From positions 242,854,978 to 242,918,977 of the forward strand of contig NC_090320.1 of assembly GCF_040869045.1 (NCBI RefSeq): a stretch of 64,000 bases of DNA, given 5' to 3'. Below are positions 47,048-59,788 of this stretch, piece after piece. The stretch is from Eurosta solidaginis. Its lineage: Eukaryota; Arthropoda; Insecta; Diptera; Tephritidae. The notes under the pieces were generated by a model that had not been told where the DNA came from, did not search any database, and saw nothing but the letters and a program-made list of their open reading frames with translations. The position numbers and the translations under genes were made by a program. How positions within the stretch are numbered: the stretch's first letter is position 1; each line of letters begins with the position of its first letter.

Positions 47048-48384
47048 GAATAATCATATATTCTTGCGTTCTAACATTTATATTACGATATTTTATCCAA
47101 AACCGAATTTTTTATTGGTGGAAATGAATTTTTTTGGTGGGAAAGGAATCTGAGAATCAACGGTGAACCGCATTACAGAATTTTCAATTCAAGAATTGTA
47201 TTGTGGTTTCCCGCAAAAAGAAGCATCAGGCAACGATCCTCTTCTGAGGAATTTTCTTCAACAAATTGTTTAGAAATTTATCTGCGTCTGTGCGACGAGA
47301 AGAAAAACCCGACTTACTGCCAAGCTGTACGTACGAGATATCTACTAATAATAACAATATGGTGTGATATATATCTGAGGAGATTAAGATCTAGCTTTCC
47401 ATCCAATTCGAAGGCTAAGTATCGTGTATTCGTTTTTCTACGAACTGGCTCACCTAATACATGTTTTGTGCCAACCCAAAACTTAATATGCTAAGGCGGA
47501 CGAACTTTTGGTGCCAAGGTAATGCCGAGGTACAATCAATACCATTTATACAAATTTTCTTAAATATTTTTAATGGATTGGCCAACACACTATCTCTACA
47601 CCACGGGGGTAGACTTTGACCATTCAGCCGGTAAATTCAGCCTCCACGAACTATGATAATCCAACTGGACGATGATGTTTAGCTAAGTTGCGAAGAGCAA
47701 CAGCGTTTTGCTAGCGTGGGTAGGTTATGGGAGGATCTCCACTGGGTTCGGAGAAGCAGCTGGGGGAAGACTTTTATCTCGCTAGGTGCCCCCTGTTGGC
47801 GTCAGTTATCGTGGAACAGATTTAGCTGGAGTGACTTGTTACGCAACGACCAGCATCTCCTAAACGATTAAGCGCCAATTAAAAAATGTATCTTCCAACC
47901 GCGAGGAAAAGGACCAAAACACACCAAAGAATACCTCCAAGATCATTTTTTGGCGCAGTAGCGAGGACACTTGAGACTGCTGATCTCTTATAAAGTGAAG
48001 TTTCAGCATATTTAAGGGTTAAAGACGTATCAACCAAGTGAAGAAAGATGGATGAAAAATCAATAGGTATGGTCTTCAACATTCGCTTCTTAATTAGAAG
48101 AGGTTAAGAAGTAAGGCATTTTCTTGTATCCCTTTGCAAAAATAGGACGTGTTGAGACATCCATTATACTGGTAACTCATTTTTTTGCCATATACATAAA
48201 AATGGATGCAAACACTTTTCGAAATAATTTTTTACTTACTTCAATTTTTTGTGTTTTCTTTGGTTTGGCATTTCTACAAAGTTTAAGAGAGTGATTTTAA
48301 AATTTGTTTAAAAATGAAAAACCCATTATGGCCGCCAAGAAGAGTAAATGGTTTTACCTGGTAATATTTTTATCATTGCATAGC
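47048..48384. other. No recognised gene
   Basis: 47580-47870 is less AT-rich and may be a decayed LINE piece (TGGGTTCGGAGAAGCAGCTG, LISLGAPCWRQ-like translation), but I cannot assign it. The rest is AT-rich and unassigned. Confidence 0.4.
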
Positions 48385-50051
48385 CATGCCGATGCTTAAA
48401 AGCCTAGGTAAAGTGGTTTTAAGATATTTAGCACATGTCTTCAACCTGTCCCTTTCCACCTTTGGCATCCCCAAAATATGGAAAATGGCCAAGGTAGTGC
48501 CGCTACTATAGCCTAGGAGCCAGCTAATTATCGCCCGATATCTCTTCTATCGCCTGTAGCCAATACACTTGAAGCCATTCTGCTCCCTTACGTTAAATCA
48601 AATTTGCAATTAGCCTATCATCAGCATAACTTTTGAAAACTACATAGCACAACCACCGCGCTAAATGCCATTAGCACTCAGATAAATTGCGGTTTAAATT
48701 AAAACCCCCACCATAGGGCAGTACATCGGAGTGTTAGACCTGTCAAAAGCTTTTGATACGGTCAACCATGTCACGCTACTGCAAGACTTTGAAGGGTCTA
48801 CCCTTCCCCCAAGTCTTAAAAGGTGGACCGCAAATTATCTATCCGATCGGCAGGCATCGGTGCAATTCAGGAACGCAACATCAAAATCAAGAATAATTAA
48901 ACGGTGGCGTCCTATCCCCACTGGCTACTTTCGCCACCAGAAGGAGTCGCTATTATTTCCTACGCCGATGACTGCACAATAATGCCCACAGGCCCAGCCC
49001 CTGGCCCAATTTGCAAAAAAATAAACGGCTACCTCTATGATGTCTCTAGTTGTTTTCGCCTCGCGAGACATTATCACCGACTAAATCATCTGCGACATGT
49101 ACAACATGGACGTCCCAAATGTCGACCATTTTGAACATCCACGTCAATGGCACTACGCCACCGACTGCCTTACACCCAAAAATCTTGGGTGTGACGTTCG
49201 ATCAGGAACTCTATTCTGGTGAGCATGCAGCCGTAATAAAATCCTCAAATCTCTTGCTTGTAGTATTTGGGGTAAAGATAAAGAACCGCTCATTACCACT
49301 TACAACCAATTGGCCAGCCGATTGCATTACACGCGTCCAGGATATGGTCGCCAAGCCTAAAGACTACTCACTTGGGGAAGCTACAGGCCTGCAAAAATAC
49401 CACCCTCAGAACCACCCCGTGTTGTCTTGACATGTCCCTAGAACACCATCTACATAATGAGGCGAGAATATTCTCCATTTGGGAGAGAAATAAAATGCTA
49501 ACCAAACCGTTGCTGTTGAATACCCAGAAACGTGGGCATCCCATCAGACATCTGATTGAGGAGCCTATACCGCCCAGGGACTTAAGGAGTCAATAAGCAT
49601 TATGAGGAAATACGGCACCTGAGAACACAGCTGTATGAAGCTAAAAACACAATCAGGCCCTCAGTGAACTCCACAAACAGGCGTGGGACCTCTATGCCAG
49701 GAATTTCCCGGTGAATCAAGTACTCAAAGAACAATACCCAAAACTAGGAAAGGAGGAACGCACCCTCCCTAGGGAAACGCTAGTCACTCTAACTCAACTT
49801 CGTCCTGGATACTGTAACAGGTTAAACACTTACCTATACAGAATCAACCCCGACATACAAAACATATTTCCTGCTTGCAATGTGTCCCCCATGACACCAA
49901 CCATCTATTTAATTGTATTGTGGAACCAACGCCCCTAACACCCCTCATTATGATGCACTCCTGTTGAAACAGCAAGTTTCCTTGGACTCCCGTCAGAGGA
50001 CATTGATGACAATCATTGGATGGGGCGAAGCACTGCTACAACAACAACAAG
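48385..50051 (+). pseudogene. Jockey-group LINE reverse transcriptase, 5'-truncated
   Basis: RT segments in order: 48400-48560 (KSLGKVVLRYLAHVFNLSLS, IPKIWKMAKVVPLL), 48731-48900 (VLDLSKAFDTVNHVTLLQD, LSDRQASVQFRNA), 48904-49010 (SPPEGVAIISYADDCTIM, the YADD active site), 49130-49430 (NGTTPPTALHPKILGVTFDQ), 49430-49600 and 49711-49938 (RETLVTLTQLRPGYCNRLN). The element ends in a CAACAACAACAAG tail at 50051. Several frameshifts, a stop in the N-terminal part, and loss of sequence just before YADD show it is dead. No endonuclease is present. Confidence 0.75.
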
Positions 50052-53000
50052 GACCACGCCCATTTTTATATAAAAGATTTTTGAAAGGTTCGTGGACGAA
50101 TAAAATAAGCTATATCTTTGCAAAAACGAGCTTTAATTCAATGGTGTTTCATTTTCCATGCGAAATTATAACAAGAGAAAGTTTTAATTTTAGCAAATGG
50201 GCGTGGTGCCGCCCCTTTTATGACCCAAGAATTTTCTATGTTTCGGGAGCCATAACTCGAAGAAAAATTAAAGGATCGTAATAACATTGGGTACTCATAT
50301 TTTCCTTATAGCATGAAATATTTGAAGGAAAATTGAACGGGATCTGTTAAAGACCACGCCCACTTTTATATAAAGGATGTTTAAAATGATCATAGACTAG
50401 AATAATATGCTATATCTTAGCGAAAAATCGTTTTGTGTCACTGATATTTCACTTGCCAACCTTAAACACCATAACTTGTTTTTTGTTTATCTTTCTTTTA
50501 ATTAGTTGAACAAACATATTTTGTTCTAGCAACATAAGAAATTAAACGTACATATCTACTGATATTCTAGCGAAATGAAATGACGCATTTTGCTATACTT
50601 TTTCAAAACAAAGTTTGTTTGTTTATGTATGTATGGGCGAATCCCAAAAAAGGTCCATCGCTAACCGAAAATCAAAAGTGGTCAGACTTTATTTCTATCA
50701 CATCATACAGTTCATTCTTTCCTCTCACCATAGACAGAGAAATATGGTTTCAAGAAAAGCCTCATCGATTTTGCAAATTTTGATGTTTTACTAACAAAAT
50801 ATAACGTCCTTTCTTTATATTGTTGCGCCGTTGAACCCAGATCTATATTTTTGCTTTTAATAAAATTTTGTCTAGACTTCTATTTAGAATTGAAAAAACT
50901 TTGGAAAACGGAAGTTTGATAAGTGGACCCTGTCCTTATCCTTATTATTTTGCTAAAAAAGCTTTCAGATGTTAAATGGGTATGTTTACTAACATTTTTC
51001 CGGGAAGTTCGGGTAACATTTTTTATTGCTGTCTAAAATTTGTCAAGTCCATTAACTCTCTTCCATTAGTTGATCCATATATTGGCCGATAACTTTATTT
51101 TTATTTAAACATATATGTGTCAGAAAGAAGGCATTTGGTGTTAATTGATTCTTGGAGATGTTACAATGAGAAATATTACAAAATATGACGATAATTAGAA
51201 TTGTTGTATCTCTTTTTTAATTTATAAATACAATGATTATCTGAGGAAAATCTAAAATCTGTTTTTATTTTAACAATATATGAATTTTAAAGAAAAATGT
51301 AAGTTTTATTGGTTTATTCAACAATTTCATATGAAGACGCAAAAAGAAAAGTACAAACTCGCTTGCATTTTTCTTGTGAATCTTATTTGCTTGAAAACAT
51401 ATATATGTATATTTGTCGACTAGAAATGGTTAAATGGGAATATCTTATCCTAATTTCAATGGATTTATTATGTTCGTGATCTTTTGAACGCAAATTAGAT
51501 ATGGCTCCTTTAAAGTTTTGATTTATTTTGTACTTTTGTTCTATTTCTTCTATAAAACTAACATTTAATGACCTAAAAATGTATCGAAGAATAAACAGAG
51601 GGAGAGTTATACGTTTCCGCTTATGAAAAGGGGGTTTTGAGCCCTTAGCCCGTATTTTGAGAGCGTATTCGACATTCCAGGTATGGCGATTTTGTTTACT
51701 CTACTAGACCTAAAACTTGATGTCTCGCAAAGAATATGTTTTCATGTCATTTAGTGTAATTCATTGAGCAAAAATTGTCGCGTCCGTAACCTTACGCGTT
51801 TTAAAAAGATATTTCAGATTTCGAAAATATACGGGCATTGGGTCTTTATTTCACCTTCTGTCTCTCATTTAGAGAATGTAAAATATCCCCTTAGCCTCTT
51901 TAAATTTAGCATACTTTCACAAGCATTAAAAAATTACCCCTATGCCTTGTCCCGTCCGAACCTCATCATATATGGTCATATATATGTACTTACATTTTTG
52001 AGGTACCCACAATCGTTGCTTCAAGTATTGTAATATCCACTCATTCCGCTGCTCATGTTCTATTTTATGCAGGTTGAAATGGGTTCGAAAGCGCTTCCGT
52101 TACCAGGGACTTGCCAATATGTATTTGCAAAGTTGAACTGCGTTATTAAGTTGACATGTGAACAAACAAAGGGAACACTAAATTAGTTTTATCTGTTTCA
52201 AGCTGGTAATATTCCGTGGTACACTGCTACAAAACCAGAGTTCGGAGCAGTGCACTAAATTTTGAGCAAAAACACTTACAACATAAGTCATGTCAACTCA
52301 AGCAAGATCTTGCCTTAAGTAATAATGAGACGTTAATTTGTTACGGATTTGTGTGCGGATACGTGTGTTCATCTTTCACATATTCGTAAAACTAGCCAAT
52401 CCCCGCGGGTCAGTCCGCACGAAGAAAATACAACATAAAACTATTGCGATATACCAATATATGATCTTGAAAGCAGTACCGAGACCACCCAGAAAATAAT
52501 CTTTGAATAGTCCCAACAAATCGCGAAATGTTCGCAGTCGCTGAAATAACAACACAGTCATAATTACAAGAAATTACATGCTGGATATTTTAAAAAGGCA
52601 GGCTCTAATACTCCCCTGAAATAATTTGTTTAATGATTTTGAAATAGCTCCATTTACTTTGCACACAGAGTGTATTAACTTTGGTAGCATAACGGGCATA
52701 AACGAATCGAGATAGATATAGACTTCCATATATCAAAATGCTGAGGATATAAAAAGGAATAGATTTATTCATGCCTATCCAACCGTCCACCCATCTGTCG
52801 GTCCACACGATAAATTGAGTAAATATTAAGAATAAAATATTGCAATTTGGTATATGGGTTCCTTGGCTTTTATCTCCCATCGCTATTAAAAATGAGGCAA
52901 ATCGGATGGTAACCACGCCCACTTTTAACAAATATAACATTTTGGAAAAGACATAAAACCTGATTATTTAGTAAATACTTCATCTAGAATGTTAAGATTT

Positions 53001-53085
53001 GATGTGTGGACTGATATTAAGACTCTTGCTTATTTTTTTAAACGGGCATTGCCCACATGTGACAAAATCAATTTTACAAATATTA
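50052..53085. repeat. Large dispersed repeat, member B
   Basis: Begins with the GGACCACGCCCATTTT-type repeat directly after the LINE tail. From 50455 it is collinear with member A (24755-26725). It ends with the GGACTGATATTAAGACTCTT block also seen at 26636 and 2323. B contains stretches absent from A (about 50870-51110 and 51620-51900). No coding region is supported. Confidence 0.6.
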
Positions 53086-53327
53086 TTAATCATAAATCAA
53101 AAACCGTTTAACCTATCATAACAAAATTCGACAGAGAAGTGCAATGAAGACACAATGGCAGTTCCAAAAAAAGAAAACTAACTTGTTTGGCCGTTGATAT
53201 CGAACCAATCATTAATTTTATTGTAGAAACTTTATTCCTATTTATACAAAATTATTCTAAATAATTCTTATGTACTACATTGCATATTTACATTAATACT
53301 TACATACATACTAAGTGTATAAAATAT
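53086..53327 (-). repeat. Gypsy LTR fragment interrupted by the young gypsy element
   Basis: Shares CGTTGATATCGAACCAAT and TTATGTACTACATTGCATAT with 44500-44690. It is cut at 53327 by the element 53328-59740 and resumes at 59745 (ATAATCATGTGCATTTGTCA). Confidence 0.65.
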
Positions 53328-54034
53328 TGTCACGGATATTAGCATCACTAAATTATCCCATCACTAAGGCGATGCTAAGGCCATGCCAAGCAGTATTTAC
53401 GTTAATAATTAAATCAAGTATACACATATATAAGCAAGCCAGAGAGATGTCACACACAGATGCATTTACTTATATGCCTATGTGCGCGCGAGAGACTGTA
53501 AACTACAAACATTCACATCAATAATTCAATCTTTATGTATCTACATAAACGAATAAATAATTGCGTCTACACATATGTACGTATACGAGCAGCGGAGCGG
53601 CAATGCACAAACACATATATCTTATCTGAGTTGTCACAAGAGAGAGCAATAATTTGTGCACGTTGTTGTGGCTGGCGATTTTGTAGCCGAAACAACTAGT
53701 AAGTTCTGGAAATCGAAGAGCCTAGAAGTATGCAGCGTAAACTATAAAAGCGGAGCAAGCGAGTAAGAAATAATTCAGTTTGATTTGAGATTTCGATTAA
53801 GACGCTATCTAGCGTGCAAGAGCAGTATTATTTTGAATAGTAGAGTTTCATTGAGCTATCAATCAGAGTGGTTATTAAGCAAGCTATTTGTTGCACAGTT
53901 TGAGTGTTATTGTGAAGTACTTTAATAAAAGCCATTTTGCATTATTACAAATTGGAGTTACTTATTCAACAGTTTAGTGATTCGAACTTAGCAGAGGATT
54001 GCAAATAAGAGGATTTGCAAGTAAATTCGTTACA
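53328..54034 (+). repeat. 5' LTR
   Basis: 707 bp, TGTCACGG...CGTTACA. Contains a TATA box (ACTATAAAAGCGG, 53741-53753) and a poly(A) signal (AATAAA at 53924-53929). Confidence 0.9.
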
Positions 54035-54036
54035 AT

Positions 54037-54052
54037 TGGTGTCAGAAGAGGA
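54037..54052 (+). other. tRNA primer-binding site
   Basis: TGGTGTCAGAAGAGGA, two bases after the 5' LTR, starting with the TGG complementary to a tRNA CCA end. Primer tRNA not determined. Confidence 0.7.
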
Positions 54053-54085
54053 ATTGTTGAATAAATTCCAGAGGACAGCAGGGAC

Positions 54086-55426
54086 ATGGCGAAGTTTAGT
54101 GAATTGAAGATCCAGCAACTAAAGAAGGAGTTGGAGAGCCGTGGATTGAATACAAGCGGCGTTAAACTTGAACTTCAGGCACGGCTACGAGAGGCAATGG
54201 AAGCAGAAGGAATTGATGTGGAAGAGTATGTCTTTCATCTTGATAGCGAGGAGACAACAAAAATTGAAGAGAAAAACGAAACATCGCAGACGGTTACCAG
54301 CACAGACTTGAACATGATTTTAGCTGCAATATCTGCTCAAACATCGACAGTGTTATCTCAACTGGAAGAGCAGAAGACATATATGGCATCACAACTAGAA
54401 TCGCAAAAGACAGATATAACATCCAAGTTTGAAGCACAAGAAACGCGTATGGCAGAAATGTCGACACAGATTACATCAAAGATGGAGACACAACTGAAAG
54501 AACAAGAAGCACGCATAACAGTACAACTCGAAGCGCAAGAGGCGCGTATATCATCAAAACTCGAAGCACGTATGGACGAGAAAATAACGCAGTTTGAGGA
54601 AAAAATCGAAGCCGAGGTGGATGCTTTGAGAGGTCGTATACAAGAGTTGCAATTAAACCGCCCAGCTGTTTCAGCAAGCAATACAAAGGTAAAAACACCA
54701 TCCTTTGACGGTTCTGTGCCTTTCCAGGTCTTTAAGCTACAGTTTGAGAAGACCGCAGCAGTGAACAACTGGAATGCGGAAGATAAAGTTGCTGCACTGT
54801 TCGTGGCATTGAAGGGGCCAGCAGCGGAAATTCTACAGACGATTCCCGAAGGAGAGCGGAACAGTTATGAAGCATTGATGGCTGCTGTAGAACGACGTTA
54901 TGGAAGCGAACATAGAAAACAGATATTCCAAATTGAGTTGCAAAACCGCTACCAAAAAGCAAATGAGACATTGCAAGAGTTTGCTTCAGATGTTGAAAGG
55001 TTGGCTCATCTCGCAAATGCGGACGCACCCGTGGAATACACCGAGAGGGTAAAAATCCAGAGTTTTATAAATGGCATATGAGACGTGGAAACGAAGCGAG
55101 CTACATACGCAAACCCAAAACTGACATTTGCTGAAACGGTATCACATGCATTGACTCAGGAAACGGCCTCACTATTAAGTAAACCAGGATATACGGCTCA
55201 TCGTGTAGAAGTAGAAAGGCCAGAATGGGTAGACACAATTTTGGAAGCACTGAAGGGATCACAACAGAAAAATGCCGGAGTTATTAAGTGTTTCAAGTGC
55301 GGCAACCCAGGTCATATTGCACGACATTGTAGCACCGGTCACAATAGCTCCAACAATGTGGGTGGCCGTAAACGCAGAGCTGAAGGAGATGAGCAAATCT
55401 CCAAATCCACTCAATCGTTAAACTAA
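54086..55426 (+). pseudogene. Gypsy gag: SAP domain, coiled coil, capsid, zinc knuckle
   Basis: Starts at ATG 54086. Residues about 1-45 form a SAP domain (LKIQQLKKELESRGLNTSGV, LELQARL), expected to bind nucleic acid. Residues about 85-190 are a long charged coiled coil with repeated L.AQEARI-type heptads. Next comes a capsid-like region (FQVFKLQFEKTAAVNNW, NRYQKANETLQEFASDVERL). A CCHC knuckle, CFKCGNPGHIARHC, lies near the end, followed by a basic tail. The frame is interrupted by TGA at 55079-55081 within FINGI*DVETK; it reopens at once in the same frame and ends at TAA 55424-55426. CGA to TGA is the simplest origin. It would form the particle if intact. Confidence 0.85.
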
Positions 55427-55459
55427 AGCGAGTCAGCCGCAAGGGGCGACAGCTGGCTC
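55417..55459 (+). promoter_or_regulatory. -1 ribosomal frameshift signal at gag/pol junction
   Basis: Heptamer GTTAAAC (55417-55423) read as TCG TTA AAC TAA in gag, immediately before the gag stop. Six bases later a stem of 8 bp, GAGTCAGC (55430-55437) with GCTGGCTC (55452-55459, one G-U pair), encloses a 14-nt loop. Slipping one base back gives GTT AAA CTA AAG, which is the pol frame. Heptamer, spacer and stem all match the standard architecture; GUUAAAC is a known functional slippery sequence in arteriviruses. Confidence 0.7.
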
Positions 55460-58400
55460 CCTCAATTGAATGCCCCATAATCTCTATCTCACAAATTGGA
55501 AGAAGGTCAAACAATCTTACTGTCGGAGGACATGTGTATGGAAAGGAACGTTTACTGACTGTAGATATGGGTGCATCTCATTCCATCATTCGAGCGGATT
55601 TAGTCAACAAGAAGATAACATCATTGCATGGAGCAAGATTGCGTACAGCCACTGGAGAAGACAGCACGGTTCTAGGAGAAGTATCATGTGAAGTCGCAAT
55701 TGGGAACGTCACGGTAGTACACAATTTTATAGTGGCAGAGATTGTTGATGAAATCATAATTGGAGTGGACTTCTTAATCGACCAGGGCATCAAGATCGAC
55801 ATGCAGAGCAAGACGATGCGATATAAGAACATGGATGTACCACTTAATTTCGGCTACGAGAGAGGCTACAGCAGTAAACGAGTGCTGGTGGAAGAGAGTC
55901 AGCGAATACCACCAAAATCCGAAGCAGTCATCTGGGCAAAGGTTGATGGAGATTGTGGGACAAACAAATTGTGGGTTGTCGAAGCAGCAAACAAATCAGC
56001 ACTGAACATACTTGTAGGAAAAACCCTGGCTATGACAAAACAAGATGGACGTGTTCCGGTAAGAGTACTCAATGAGTTCAATTCACCACTCAAACTGACT
56101 AAAGGAGCTATTTTGGGAAGATGCCAAGAGGCTGAAGTAGTTATTAACTGTGAACAGCTCCAGGAACACGTTTCAGCTAGTAATACTAATCTTTCAAATG
56201 ACATCACGGCATGGACGCAGGGGCTAGAGGAAGCATATCAGAGTAAGGCAAAACAACTGCCCCTAAAGTACGCGAACATATTTGACCAGGATGGTTCTAA
56301 ACCAGGCCGCACCAACGTTGTGAAACATCAAATTGACACTGGAGATGCGAGACCGATCCGTCAAGCTCCACGTAGTGTTCCACTGGCGAAGCGGCAAGTT
56401 GTGAGTCAAATTATACAATAAATGAGCGACAGCGGCATCATCGAACCATCAGCTAGTCCCTGGAGCTCACCGGTAGTATTTGTAAAGAAGAAGGATGGAA
56501 AAATGAGGTTTTGCGTGGACTACCGGAAGTTGAATGACGTTACGAAAAAGGATAGCTACCCATTGCCAAGAATTGACGACACTCTGGACTCGCTCTCTGG
56601 TACGAAATGGTTTTCCACACTGGACTTGAAAAGCGGCTACTGGCAAGTGGAGGTAAAGGAGGAAGACAAAGAGAAAACAGCCTTCAGCGTCGGAGATGGT
56701 CTTTGGCAATTTACAGTAATGCCCTTTGGACTATGTAATGCACCAGCTACTTTCGAGAGACTCATGGATCAGGTATTGAAAGGACTACATTGGAAAACAT
56801 GCTTGGTGTACCTGGACGACATCATCGTATTGGGCAAGAATTTCGATTAACATCTTAAGAACTTGGAGGAAGTTTTCCAGAGAATAGCTGGCGCTGGTCT
56901 GAAGTTAAGTCCCAAAAAGTGTGCGCTGTTTAAAAAGGAAGTAAATTATTTGGGTCACAAGGTAACGACAGAGGGCATCTGCACTGATAACGAAAAGATA
57001 GAGGCTGTAAAGGATTGGCCAAGACCACAGAACCTACATGAATTAAGAAGTTTCCTTGGGCTGTGCACATATTACCGCCGATTTGTACAAAATTTTTCCA
57101 GCGTAGCCCATAGCCTCCATGAGCTTACAAGAAAAAATAAAGCTTTTGAATGGAAGAAGGAGCAAGAAGTGGCTTTCCAAACATTGAAGGAGCGTTTGTG
57201 CACTGCCCCAATGTTAGCATATCCGATTCCAGGAGCAACATTTATTCTAGATACAGATGCGAGTGGATATGCTATAGGAGGCGTTTTATCACAACTGGTC
57301 GATGGACAGGAGAAGGTAGTTGCATATTACAGCCCTTCGATTGGAAAACCAGAGAGGAACTACTGCGTTACGCGGAGAGAGCTGTTGGCATTGGTAGAGT
57401 GCGTTAAACATTTTCACAAATACCTCTACGGCCAGCGATTCCGTGCCAGGACAGATCACGCAGCTTTAAAATGGCTACTGCAGTTCCGTAATCCGGAAGG
57501 ACAATTGGCACGGTGGATCGAGCGACTACAAAGCTATAATTTTTCCATTGAGCATCGAAAAGGTAGTACCCATGGAAATGCCGATGCAATGTCACGAAGA
57601 CCATGTAGTTTGGAATGCAAGCACTGTTCAAAAGCCGAGGCTAAAGAAGACATTATAGATGTCCGGCTAATGACTATAACATGCACAGATGAATGGGACA
57701 CGGAACAGCTAAGAAAGTGCCAGCTAGAAGATGCAGATCTGTCACGTGTTATGCAAGGGCTCGAACGAAATGAAAGACCAAACAGAGAAGAGATGTCAGC
57801 AGAGAGTCCCATTGCGAAGTCATATTGGGCACAGTGGAACAGTTTAGAATTGATATCCGGTTGCCTTCATCGAGTATGGGAGAGTGAGGATGGTAAATAC
57901 AAGAATAAACTGATAGTTGTTCCCAGAAAGAGGATTCCTGATGTGCTCAGCGAGCTGCATAATGGTCCAAGCGGAGGTCATCTTGGAATCACGAAGACGC
58001 TCGAGAAGATTAAACAGAAATTCTATTGGGTTGGTTGCCGTCAGTCGGTCACTGAGTGGATTGCGAACTGCGAGGTTTGCAGCAGAGCGAAAGGGCCCAG
58101 AACACGAAGTCATGGCCAGATGAAGCAATATAACTCAGGTGCGCCATTTGAAAGGATCGCTATGGATGTCGCCGGTCCATTTCCTACTAGCAACGGCGGA
58201 AACAAATATGTACTGGTAGTTATGGATTATTTCAGCAAATGGCCAGAGGTATACCCAATCCCAAATCAAGAAGTGGAAACGGTAGCAGAAGTGTTTATAA
58301 ACAATTGGGTTGCAAGGTATGGTGTACCAATGGAGTTACATTCTGACCAAGGCAGGAATTTCGAATCAGCTGTGTTCCAGGAAATGTGTAAGTCATTGGG

Positions 58401-59073
58401 CATTCGAAAAACACGGACAACTGCATTGCATCCTCAATCCGATGGTATGGTAGAACGATTCAATAGAACATTGGAGGAGCACTTAAGGAAAGTAGTGGAC
58501 AAGTACCATAAATAATGGGATACCCGCATACCATTATTCTTGATGGCTTACCGATCAGCAGTGCATGAGACAACGGGCCAAACCCCTGCAAAAGTAATTT
58601 TTGGCAATGACCTTAGACTGCCAGCTGATTTGAAGTTTGGGATAGATGCCAATGCGGAGAGAAATGTCAGGAAATCCACTAGTGATTTGGAAGAAGAGCT
58701 AAGAGAAATACATGATCTGATAAGGCAACGAACAAAGATTATGAGTGACAAGATGAAAGCCAGATATGATAAAGCAATTAATTCAGAAGGTTTTCAGGAA
58801 GGAGATTTGGTGCTGTTATACAACCCACAACGTAAAAAAGGTTTGTCCCCGAAATTGCAGTGTAATTGGGAAGGCCCATACAAAGTTGTAAAACGGATCA
58901 ACGATGTAGTGTATCGCATACAAACCATCGGTATACCACGAACCAAAATGAAGGTAGTCCATTTGGAAAGGCTAGCAACGTTTAGATCGAGAATTTGTCT
59001 GATCGGGACGATCAGACTTAGGTGGAGGGACGGAGTCACGGATATTAGCATCACTAAATTATCCCATCACTAA
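55417..59073 (+). pseudogene. Gypsy pol: protease, RT, RNase H, integrase
   Basis: One frame, -1 relative to gag, throughout. Protease at 55530-55850: LLTVDMGASHSII, where D-T-G is expected but D-M-G is seen, then IIIGVDFLIDQGI. RT at 56422-57100: [50 protein letters not shown] and the YLDDII active site. RNase H at about 57230-57600: LDTDASGYAIGGVLSQ, YCVTRRELLAL, RTDHAALKWL. Integrase: HLGITKTLEKIKQKFYW and CEVCSRAKG zinc finger, MDVAGPFPTS, HSDQGRNFES, LHPQSDGMVERFNRTLEEHL, then a GPY-type WEGPYKVVKRINDVVYRIQ. In-frame TAA stops lie at 56419, 56848 and 58513. The frame ends 40 bases inside the 3' LTR. Element-specific clade not assigned. Confidence 0.85.
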
Positions 59074-59740
59074 GGCGATGCTAAGGCCATGCCAAGCAGT
59101 ATTTACGTTAATAATTAAATCAAGTATACACATATATAAGCAAGCCAGAGAGATGTCACACACAGATGCATTTACTTATATGCCTATGTGCGCGCGAGAG
59201 ACTGTAAACTACAAACATTCACATCAATAATTCAATCTTTATGTATCTACATAAACGAATAAATAATTGCGTCTACACATATGTACGTATACGAGCAGCG
59301 GAGCGGCAATGCACAAACACATATATCTTATCTGAGTTGTCACAAGAGAGAGCAATAATTTGTGCACGTTGTTGTGGCTGGCGATTTTGTAGCCGAAACA
59401 ACTAGTAAGTTCTGGAAATCGAAGAGCCTAGAAGTATGCAGCGTAAACTATAAAAGCGGAGCAAGCGAGTAAGAAATAATTCAGTTTGATTTGAGATTTC
59501 GATTAAGACGCTATCTAGCGTGCAAGAGCAGTATTATTTTGAATAGTAGAGTTTCATTGAGCTATCAATCAGAGTGGTTATTAAGCAAGCTATTTGTTGC
59601 ACAGTTTGAGTGTTATTGTGAAGTACTTTAATAAAAGCCATTTTGCATTATTACAAATTGGAGTTATTTATTCAACAGTTTAGTGATTCGAACTTAGCAG
59701 AGGATTGCAAATAAGAGGATTTGCAAGTAAATTCGTTACA
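59034..59740 (+). repeat. 3' LTR
   Basis: 707 bp. Differs from the 5' LTR by the first base (A for T) and one C/T (GTTATTTATT versus GTTACTTATT, about 59664). Confidence 0.9.
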
Positions 59741-59744
59741 ATAT

Positions 59745-59788
59745 AATCATGTGCATTTGTCAGCGAATTGTATAAATACATATGTATA
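59745..59788 (-). repeat. Gypsy LTR fragment, continuation
   Basis: Continues the fragment at 53086-53327 after the young gypsy insertion; matches 44690-44730. It is then cut by the long-TIR element and resumes at 63518. Confidence 0.6.

Larger units (their letters stand above)
53328..59740 (+). mobile_element. Ty3/gypsy LTR retrotransposon, structurally complete
   Basis: 6413 bp with two 707-bp LTRs and a 4-bp ATAT duplication (53324-53327, 59741-59744). Internal order: primer-binding site, gag with SAP domain, pol in the -1 frame with protease, RT, RNase H and integrase, then a purine tract (GGTGGAGGGA, 59021-59030). No env follows pol. The LTRs differ at only two positions by eye, so insertion is very recent. 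Gag and pol nevertheless contain four in-frame stops and an altered protease triad. Confidence 0.9.

Noticed and set aside
54358..55028. Antisense frames opposite gag
   Set aside because: Low-complexity serine/cysteine-rich shadows of the coiled-coil region.
56419..58515. Reassigned TAA as glutamate codon in the gypsy pol
   Set aside because: Three TAA codons replace plausible GAA codons, but other frames here use TAA as a normal stop and flies use the standard code; defective template is simpler.
58990..59073. An env gene after pol in the gypsy element
   Set aside because: Pol runs into the 3' LTR; there is no room for another frame.
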